From Diadema setosum (lineage: Eukaryota > Echinodermata > Echinoidea > Diadematoida > Diadematidae), in NCBI GenBank assembly GCA_033980235.1, contig CM067065.1, positions 21,518,837-21,582,836 of the forward strand: a stretch of 64,000 nucleotides of DNA, in the 5' to 3' direction. Position 1 is the stretch's first letter. Every line of letters begins with the position of its first letter. The position numbers were made by a program, and so were the translations under genes. Shown one piece after another: positions 55,588-64,000 of this stretch. The notes under the pieces are model-generated. The model was not told the DNA's origin. It ran no database searches and saw nothing but the letters and a program-made list of their open reading frames with translations.

Positions 55588-56902
55588 TGGATTAAGAGTT
55601 TATGTAGCAACATGAACGGAAATTGGTGGCAGGAACAGAAATTGACGACACTCAACAGCATCTAGGTTGACTTGTAAGTTGAAACATCCAGCACCATGAG
55701 CACCAGTCATAGTACAGCCAACATGCAACATTCATGGCTTTTCACAAATATAGTATTGGCTTGCTGACTAAGGTGGGCGATGAGGTTGACTTGCAGGCAG
55801 TTACAGATGCAATTTAGCTGTAGCTGTGAAGAATTAATGCCGTATCACCGTTGATGTGCATCGCTGGTACCGTACGCAGTCGGCCTTTTGCAGCGCGCAG
55901 ATGAGTGATGATGAAGAACCTTGCCGTCAGGCTTACACTGACGTTGAGTGCAGTGTATGGGACTACATATTGGTTTGGCGCCAATGAAGAGGGCCTAGTT
56001 AGGTGGAAGTTTCCCTAGTCAAACCCCTAAAGATTGCGAGAGTTTCGCGGGTTTTCTTACAGCATTAATACAAAAACAGCCACAAGAATGCAGAGAACGC
56101 CACTGCCACCGATACCTAACCTGGCAGTACACCTTGTGTACTACCCGGCAACTTGGTGGAGAGTGCCTTGCCCGGTCGGAGTATCCCTGTAGGTAGGTGC
56201 ACTAGGTGGGTGGTGTGTTCCGGTCCGGGTCGTAGCTTCTCTCTCTCGATTTAGACTCAGCCTCCGCTCCACGACACCTCAGGCCTGCTGGTCCGTGTCG
56301 TCCAGACAATACATGTACGGGCACTTACGCGCACCCGTGCGTGTGGGTACGTGTGCCCCAAAGATCATCATTATGTTATTTCATTATACACGATAACCGC
56401 AGCAGCGACCCCAATACGTACCGTATAGGGGTCGCATGGCAACCCTATGACTTTCGCAGAAACACCTGATATGGTTTAGCATTTCGGTGACAAGAGACCA
56501 AAATACAGGGTTTTACACTGGAATTCGTAGCCGTACTCTATAAGAACTATACTTACAATCACAGCCGCCGAAGTCGATTTACAATATGATCTGTTTTAAG
56601 AGCCCAGTGAAAGATTTTATCCGAGGCTTTAGTCCTTCCACACTTCGTATCGTAATACACAGCGCATGCGCTAACAGCCTTGCTGTCGATTATCGGGTAT
56701 GGATAAAACGTAGCACATATTATAATACACAATGTATGCGTGTGAGAAAAAAAACAAAAAAAAAACAGGACGGCTAGCTGAGACCTGAAATGAATATTCG
56801 TGAGACGTAACGAATAGAATGCATGCTGGGCGATGATTTACTATACTTATTAATTTTGTTTTTAAAGCACATTTCGAACGTGTGGTTCATTTTTTATTTG
56901 CA
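55588..56902. other. Copy A right flank, GC-richer, no confirmed gene
   Basis: It matches copy B at 62001-64000 except for the 691-bp MITE there. A 28-codon frame starting MSDDEEPCRQ (55911-55997) is identical in copy B (63007-63093) but is too short to support a gene. CpG density is higher from 56090 to 56360, and the stretch could be a promoter or the 5' UTR of a LINE; neither is shown. Confidence 0.4.
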
Positions 56903-57406
56903 ATAAAGCAAGTGCACACATAGCGAACATCTGAAGATGTGACGGAATAGGAAAATAACTGGTGATTTTCATGATAGAGGGTATTTTTTTTCAGTCTTGA
57001 GAGGCGACGACGACTCATCTATATATAAAAACCCATTTTCAACCTTCTTGTGCGTGCATCACAACAGATTACTGCCGAAAGAATTTACGAAAACATCGCA
57101 ATCCCGCTGATATTTGAGATAGAAATGGGCGAAAAAAAATCGTGATATATTCGGCCGAGTCGTATACCTTTTAAAAACGCATTTAAAAATGCAAAGAGAT
57201 TACCGGGGAAAAAATAAAGGACACATTTTCAACCACTTCTGGTGCATGCATCATAAAGATTACAGCCCAATATCATTGTGATTATTTTCCATCATTGTGA
57301 TTACTTACTATTTTTGTTGCCATGGCAAAGTGCATTGCTTCTTTTTTACGACATCATTCGTCTATAATATACTTTATATTGTATTGAAAAAATCCTTTAT
57401 CAGACG
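56903..57406. repeat. Spacer before copy B, with a short direct repeat
   Basis: ATTTTCAACC, GTGC(G/A)TGCATCA and AGATTAC occur in order at about 57032-57072 and again at about 57225-57262, roughly 190 bp apart. Copy B leaves the window before this point, so it is unknown whether this belongs to the duplicated unit. Confidence 0.55.
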
Positions 57407-57982
57407 AGTGTAAGAGAAATGAAAAAAAAATGATTTCAATGAACACAAACAAACAAACAAACAATCTCAAGACGTGAATATATAGTTTTGGCGGACAATT
57501 TATTGTAGATTGACAACAAATTACACACCAATTTCCTGAAAAGTGCACACAGTTTGCCTATAGATACGTAAATCCCACTGGGTTGAATACACATTTGGTG
57601 ACGTCGCAGATCTGGCACTTTTCGTAGCCGCATCGAACTTTTTCCAGTGCTCAAATTTGGAAAAAATAAAGATTCTTATATTCAAAGCAGAGACGACTTT
57701 ATTGAATGATTTATGTCAGAAATTAATCAAAGTAACATTAAATGATGGAAACAGTCAATTTATATATTATTTCCTGTAAATTTCTTCTTTAACACTGATG
57801 TTGCTCAAAGTGAGAGGTGATTCTAGGGTAGGAAAAAAATGTACATATTTGTTGATTACTCTATTTCATTTATGCAGGGACATTTTGTAATACATGGTGA
57901 TTATGAAAAGGAAGATTTGTTTATATTGATCTTAGAATTCTTTTGTTGCAAAGTCCTATTTCTTGGTATCTGGGATGTATTT

Positions 57983-60480
57983 CTGCCCCCCCCCCCCCAG
58001 GAAAAACGCAGTATCTACATCCAGCTCCATTTCTAAACAACCGAGATATTCACCATTTTATATTTTTGCCAAAGCCCCTGGAAAATATACTCTTTTGAAA
58101 AATTCCTTCATTGTGGAATTTTAGTCTATCTAGCTACCAATTTTCCTGGAAAATATCATTTTGTGTTTTTGTTTTGTTTTTCAGTTATTGACGAAAATGT
58201 AGATACTTTGGGGAAACCCCACGCAATTGACTGATTTCCCCAAGGAAAAACGCAGTATCTACAATGGAACGAATTTCCCCAAGGAAAAACGCAGTATCTA
58301 CAGCGGAATGACTAGGATTAATCTTCTGCCATAATTATGTATGCATGTATACATCATTGTTCAAGTATTCTCTGGCCCTGGGGGATGCATCCTCCATCCC
58401 CCCCCCCCCATTTATGCCCTGATTACAGAGCAGGCTTCATAAGATTATCATATAACAGATCGTTCTTGGAACGTTTTGCTTAAAAGTGTATCCCAGACCG
58501 ATCTTGCTGTAGGACATAGGCCTAACGTTACGTCGATACGTGTTTAATGAAGCTTGCCAGGGCTGTAATGTGATGCTACATGGCCTAGCCGCTAACTAGC
58601 ATCTAACCAGTTTGTTAGAATACTAGATCTAGATCTGTACAGTCTAGGTTACAGTCTGTCTAGACCAAAATAAATCTAAATCGGATGTCTGGACCTAGAT
58701 CGATCTAGACTAGGTCTAGTTTTTATATCGTTTATTCTAGGCTGGCTACGTAGCAGGCTACACGAGTCTACTGCCTCAGGCTATACATGCACGATGCTCA
58801 CAGAAAAAAAAAAATAGCCTTACGTTAGAACTGCAGAAGGTTTAAGCCCTACACGAGCCAGGACTCATTGATTAGAAAAAAAAAATACATCTAGAACCGG
58901 TCTAGAATGAAGTGACATCCGCTCTCTAACTGGTTAGGCCTATTCCTTCTTGATTGAACCTAAGTTTAATGTCATGTAAATTTGTAATGTAGGCCCCTAA
59001 CTTTTTTTACTTGTAAGTTATGTAGCATGCAGCATGGCCATGCATGCATTTTACGCAACCCAGTCTCACTAGGGTCTAGACACTGTGTAGATCCGATAAG
59101 AATTAAAATACAACTTATTCTTAACTGTCTCTATTTTGTCCATTTACCGTGGGTACCTATTTATCACATGGACCCTAATCTATTGTCAACTATGTAATTT
59201 TAAGACAGTATGGTATGGAGTAGATAATTGAACATTGACACTTCACTAGACTTAGGATTCTAAAAAGTGGTTAAGTTTTAGACTTCTTACTACAGGCCTG
59301 CCCTAGAGTAGGCCTATTCAAGTCCTACACTATCGTTAGATCTTTCATTAGGACCCTGAAAGTTCTGATTAACGTTAAATCTAACATTAGAAAAGAGACG
59401 CAAGACTCAAACGTTACTGTCTAGACAAGTCTAAAAGACTTAGACTTAGATCTAAGGGAGGGTGTAACATGTTACATAACCTGACGTTTATCCGATACAA
59501 CACAAATAGATCTAACATTTTAGGACCTATTGCCTTTCGACGAAACTTTCGGATTCGGAGCCTGATGAATTTTGACAAGGGTCTAGGCCTAACAAAGTTA
59601 CTTCACAACAAGTTAATATTGAAATAGTACGGATAATGTTCATCATTGAGGTAGAATATGAAAGAATAAAGCTGATCGTTTATCACACGAAGCGAAGTAA
59701 ACACAAATGTATGCATTTGTGTTTACCTCGCTTCGTGTGACAAACATGCATTTGTGTTTACTTCGCTTCGTGTGACAAACAATCAGCTTTATTCTTTCAA
59801 TATTGAAATAGTTTTGAATAACTTACTCATTATCTGCAGATACATTTTTCTTGAGGGCTAGGCTCACAAGTAATTTTCCCCACGACAACATCTTGTTTTA
59901 TTCCAAGTACACACTCCCACTGTATGCTGACTAGCCGGGCCCTGTGCTGACTGCTGCACAGCATCAGTGCAGCTAGCTGCAAGCTGTCAGTGTTGTGTTG
60001 CATTGTTTAATGTGCACTCGGTTAGTCTTAATCACACACTGTGTTTTATAATAATTAGGATCACAATCTCATCAAAATATTTACTAATCAGTATTGTTTC
60101 GGTTAGATATTTTGAACATTATGTCTTATTATTGAGCAAGTATATCTAAAGAAAGTAATTTACGTTCAAATTACAGAACAACCGGCAAAGTATTCATATA
60201 TATAAATAACAGTGTCTGGTAATTAAGACTAGCTTTGTAGATACTGCGTTTTTCCTTGGGGAAATATTCATCATGTAGATACTGCGTTTTTCCTTGGGGA
60301 AAGTGCAAGTAAAGTGTAGATACTGCGTTTGGCAGTTACGGAAAAGTGGCTTTCTAAACATTTTTTCAAAAATCTGAATATGTCATATGAAGAAGGATTG
60401 CCCACTGACTATATTTATGCAAAAAAGTGAAAATCGCCAAAAATGTTAGATACTGCGTTTTTCCTTGGGGGGGGGGGGGG
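57983..60480. mobile_element. Second copy of the CTGCCC element, inverted, ATTT duplication
   Basis: The left end starts CTG plus a C run and CAGGAAAAACGCAGTATC; the right end is TACTGCGTTTTTCCTTGG plus a G run. ATTT flanks it (57979-57982 and 60481-60484). The empty site in copy A is GATGTATTTGCCAGCC. The terminal CAG is missing on the right, probably lost in the G run. Internally it is the reverse complement of 25998-28404 with few differences, including the hairpin, which has three arms here. Confidence 0.88.
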
Positions 60481-61321
60481 ATTTGCCAGCATTGATATAC
60501 CAGTGAAAAGGAAAAGAAAAACAATTATATTACTTCAAGCAAGGAATAAACCAATAATGCCCTTTTGACCAAAAAAGCATGATGTTTCTTCTTCACAGAA
60601 AAATATAAACATTGTAAAACTATTCATTTAAATCAATTGATGATTGAGATCATTTTCTTATTTGTGGCCCTAACAATGCCTTGAAGGAGAAGGAGTAAAA
60701 TAAAGAAAAGAAGAAGAAATATATTTACAGTAGATTTCATACATATTTATGCATAAAAATATGAGATGATATTTGTATGTGTCTTTGCCCATGACCTGAA
60801 AGATATTTTTTTTTTTTCACACACAAAAATATCTGTGTTTTGTATAGTACTGCAGGGTATTATGGGGGGGGGGGCACTCTAGATAGAAACTTTCCTGTTC
60901 ATAAAAAAAAAACCAAAAACAAAACAAAACAAAACAAAACAAAACAATACCCCTTAGTTATGTCAATATCCATTCTTGGAACTACTGAATCTAAATGGCT
61001 CTTGTGTAATCATAACTGTTGAATAATCATTCAATCTTGAGACAAATATCAAGAAATATCCTCTGGTGCATTTACATTATTTTTTCTCAACTGTGCTATG
61101 GCATGGGGGGAGCTCCCTAAGGGCCCCACCCCATTTTTGTCTTTAGATTTTGTTTTAATTTGTTGCTAAGTAAATGCCTGGGATTGTTACTGGTATACTG
61201 CGGCACTATAATAACCTTTTAAAGAAATTAGTTCTCTGTAAACCCCATAGCAAAAGTATGTGTAAAGTACAATGTATGTTACGTAACGTCAGTTACTGAA
61301 ATGTTTACCTTTAAGTTTTAA

Positions 61322-61406
61322 CCCGTTGAGGACGGTTTGATTTTGCTACAACACGCATTTCCCATAGACACCTGCCCGAGTATACTCGGGACTCGTCCTC
61401 AACGGG
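61322..61406. mobile_element. 85-bp piggyBac-like MITE, TTAA target
   Basis: It reads CCCGTTGAGGACGG at the left and CGTCCTCAACGGG at the right, flanked by TTAA (61318-61321 and 61407-61410). The empty site in copy A is TTAA at 52946-52949. It contains the palindrome CCCGAGTATACTCGGG at 61375-61390 and shares its ends with the 12.86 kb element. Confidence 0.9.
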
Positions 61407-62163
61407 TTAATAGAACACAACGAAAATGGACTAATGTTTCATTTCATTTGGGTATTTGTAATTGATGAACCAAGGTATGATTCCATATCAAACAAATCAC
61501 TCTGAAAGGTCAGAATTATAAAATATCACAAAACTATTCCCAATCATGATTTTGCATGTGTAAATCCTATGGCAAATGTAAGCGTAACGTCAGTTACGTA
61601 ACGTCAGTTACCGTCATGCCTTCACTGAAATTGGCATGGTGCTTAAAGGAAATATCTAAAGTGCACATTATTTTGCACACCTGTTCCTAAGAACCTAGGC
61701 ATATTGCCATATTAAACACATAAATGTTAAAAGTCAGGGACATGAGATATTTCCATTTAAATCTGCACTATAATTTCCCATGTCCTTTTTCCGTAACGTC
61801 AGTTACAGACACATTTTCACTTGCTATGTGATAAGGATTGAAGTTTGAGAGAAAGACTTTCCACCTAATTCTTCATTCTCATGAACTCATTCATCAATGC
61901 TAATTACAGGCCCCAGGTGCTTTCATTCACAAAACTACAACGTAAACAATTTCATGAAAATCCTTCCGCGTAACGTCAGTTACCGTGGAATTGCCCTGAT
62001 TGGATTAAGAGTTTATGTAGCAGCATGAACGGAAATTGGTGGCAGGAACAGAAATTGACGACACTCAACAGCATCTAGGTTGACTTGTAAGGTGAAACAT
62101 CCAGCACCATGAGCACCAGTCATAGTACAGCCAACATGCAACATTCATGGCTTTTCACCAATA

Positions 62164-62854
62164 TGTGACCGTGCACCTCAAAACGAACATAAAGTCGCAC
62201 ACACTGATTTTGCCTGAGGACTGAAAATAAGTGAAATGGGTCAACCCAGCCGAACTTGACTTTTTCATATTTTCTGAAAGAGCGGGTCTTCTTTTACATT
62301 ATGCTAAAATTTGGTATCATAAAACGGGCAGGAAAGTGTGTTTTTTTAGCAGTTTATCTCGAATATTTTTTGGGAGAATAGTGTGATTAGGTGTGTCTTT
62401 AGAATCCCTTTTTCATTTCTGAAATACCTTGTCCACACTCTTCACTTTCAACTCTAATAACTTTTGAAAGAATTGTGCTACTGCTTTGAAAGTTGGCATT
62501 AATTACGGACAGAATGTGTTAATGAGGCATGTTTAATTTCAGTTTAATCTGATAATCCATTCATTTTGTTACTCTGGTGGTTTACTTCCTGTTTTTTGTC
62601 CCATTCATCGCACAGCCAGCACAGTTTGGTAAAGATTAAGCGCTTGAGTAGACACTGTACTTCAGAGCCTCTTTTCTCAGTTCACACTTTTCCTGAGTTG
62701 GTGCTTTCTTTCCAATATTTAGATAGGTTAGGAGAGTCCATTTGATTTGAGATATACATCATTTTAAAGCTTAAAGTCTGCTCTTTCAGAATATGGTCTT
62801 AACTAAAAATGTATGTCTGGCGACTTTTTGTTTGTTTTGAGGTGCAGGGTCACA
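62164..62854. mobile_element. MITE of 691 bp, TA target
   Basis: The ends pair over about 34 bp: TGTGACCGTGCACCTCAAAA at the left against TGTGACCCTGCACCTCAAAA read from the right, continuing to AAAAGTCGC. TA flanks both (62162-62163 and 62855-62856). Copy A shows the empty site CAAATATAGTATT at about 55746. The TA duplication suggests Tc1/mariner, but the family is not proved. No coding capacity. Confidence 0.85.
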
Positions 62855-64000
62855 TATAGTATTGGCTTGCTGACTAAGGTGGGCGATGAGGTTGACTTGC
62901 AGGCAGTTACAGATGCAATTTAGCTGTAGCTGTGAAGAATTAATGCCGTATCACCGTTGATGTGCATCGCTGGTACCGTACGCAGTCGGCCTTTTGCAGC
63001 GCGCAGATGAGTGATGATGAAGAACCTTGCCGTCAGGCTTACACTGACGTTGAGTGCAGTGTATGGGACTACATATTGGTTTGGCGCCAATGAAGAGGGC
63101 CTGGTTAGGTGGAAGTTTCCCTAGTCAAACCCCTAAAGATTGCGAGAGTTTCGCGGGTTTTCTTACAGCATTAATACAAAAACAGCCATAAGAACAGAGA
63201 ACGCCACTGCCACCGATACCTAACCTGGCAGTACACCTTGTGTACTACCCGGCAACTTGGTGGAGAGTGCCTTGCCCGGTCGGAGTATATCCCTGTAGGT
63301 AGGTGCACTAGGTGGGTGGTGTGTTCCGGTCCGGGTCGTAGCTTCTCTCTCTCGATTTAGACTCAGCCTCCGCTCCACGACACCTAAGGCCTGCTGGTCC
63401 GTGTCGTCCAGACAATACATGTACGGGCACTTACGCGCACCCGTGCGTGTGGGTACGTGTGCCCCAAAGATCATCATTATGTTATTTCATTATACACGAT
63501 AACCGCAGCAGCGACCCCAATACGTACCGTATAGGGGTCGCATGGCAACCCTATGACTTTCGCAGAAACACCTGATATGGTTTAGCATTTCGGTGACCAG
63601 AGACCAAAATACAGGGTTTTACACTGGAATTCGTAGCCGTACTCTATAAGAACTATACTTACAATCACAGCCGCCGAAGTCGATTTGCAATATGATCTGT
63701 TTTAAGAGCCCAGTGAAAGATTTTATCCGAGGCTTTAGTCCTTCCACACTTCGTATCGTAATACACAGCGCATGCGCTAACAGCCTTGCTGTCGATTATC
63801 GGGTATGGATAAAACGTAGCACATATTATAATACACAATGTATGCGTGTGAGAAAAAAAAATCAGGACGGCTAGCTGAGAACTGAAATGAATATTCGTGA
63901 GACGTAACGAATAGAATGCATGCTGGGCGATGATTTACTATACTTATTAATTTTGTTTTTAAAGCACATTTCGAACGTGTGGTTTATTTTTTATTTGCAA

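Larger units (their letters stand above)
45919..56902. repeat. Large tandem duplication, copy A
   Basis: From about 45919 the sequence matches copy B from about 57407, with a few percent difference by eye. The match runs through to the end of the window (A 56902 against B 64000). Copy A carries the L1-type LINE and the Harbinger element, which copy B lacks. Stripped of insertions, the comparable length is about 3.3 kb in each copy. The end of the unit cannot be fixed because copy B leaves the window. Confidence 0.85.
57407..64000. repeat. Large tandem duplication, copy B (runs past the window)
   Basis: It matches copy A from about 45919, without the LINE and without Harbinger, but with the 2.4 kb element (57983-60480), the 85-bp TTAA MITE (61322-61406) and the 691-bp TA MITE (62164-62854). 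Sequence beyond 62001 continues the flank to the right of the GGGCAATTCC end, so the duplication included flanking DNA. No gene is supported in it. Confidence 0.85.

Noticed and set aside
56586..56777. 63-codon frame present in both copies (also 63692-63874)
   Set aside because: Conservation is explained by the recent duplication; it starts at an ordinary position, has no motif and differs at its end by A-run length.
63220..63477. 85-codon minus-strand frame in copy B
   Set aside because: The matching stretch of copy A has small indels that break the frame, so it is not kept as a protein.
47..64000. tRNA, rRNA or snRNA genes
   Set aside because: I looked for A/B-box-like words and rRNA cores and saw none that form a convincing gene; a covariance-model scan would be decisive.

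Overview
This is non-coding-rich eukaryotic DNA, most likely from a marine invertebrate animal; an echinoderm- or lancelet-like genome is my guess, held with low confidence. The evidence is an AT-rich base, many microsatellites, phase-matched introns, and a mixture of LINE (CR1/Jockey-like and L1/Tx1-like), Gypsy, PIF/Harbinger, piggyBac-like, Kolobok-like, pogo-like and mariner-like elements. I see no bacterial genes, operons or CRISPR.

Layout. 0-5 kb: the 3' exons of a SWIM zinc-finger gene (990-1206, 2429-4144), whose last exon is split by a 1.0 kb foldback inserted at TTAA, plus Kolobok-like MITEs at 233-841 and 4606-4987 (another lies at 6219-6791). 7-10 kb: GA/CT tracts, two copies of a 230-bp promoter-like unit and a dispersed GATCAGTAGTT repeat. 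10.2-14.6 kb: a decayed Gypsy retrotransposon on the minus strand. 16.1-20.46 kb: a decayed Jockey/CR1-type LINE on the plus strand. 21.2-42.7 kb: one CR1-type LINE on the minus strand, split by two DNA elements. One is 2.4 kb (25998-28404) with 4-bp target duplications. The other is 12.86 kb (29024-41886), with piggyBac-like ends at TTAA and three ~3 kb tandem units inside.

43.4-64 kb: a 12.2 kb element (43385-55583) with GGGCAATTCC ends and a TGAT duplication. It hosts a near full-length L1/Tx1 LINE (46251-51872, which itself carries a pogo-like MITE) and a 2.05 kb Harbinger element (53336-55384). The right part of this block plus its flank is tandemly duplicated (copy A from ~45919; copy B from ~57407 past the window end). 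Each copy carries insertions the other lacks, so the window contains its own empty and filled sites for six mobile elements, and target duplications can be read directly.

Nothing here works as a pathway. The SWIM gene is the only candidate host gene. The most interesting object is the 12.86 kb TTAA element: removing it with one TTAA restores a PHD-type zinc finger in the host LINE, yet it shows no transposase and is built of macrosatellite-like repeats.
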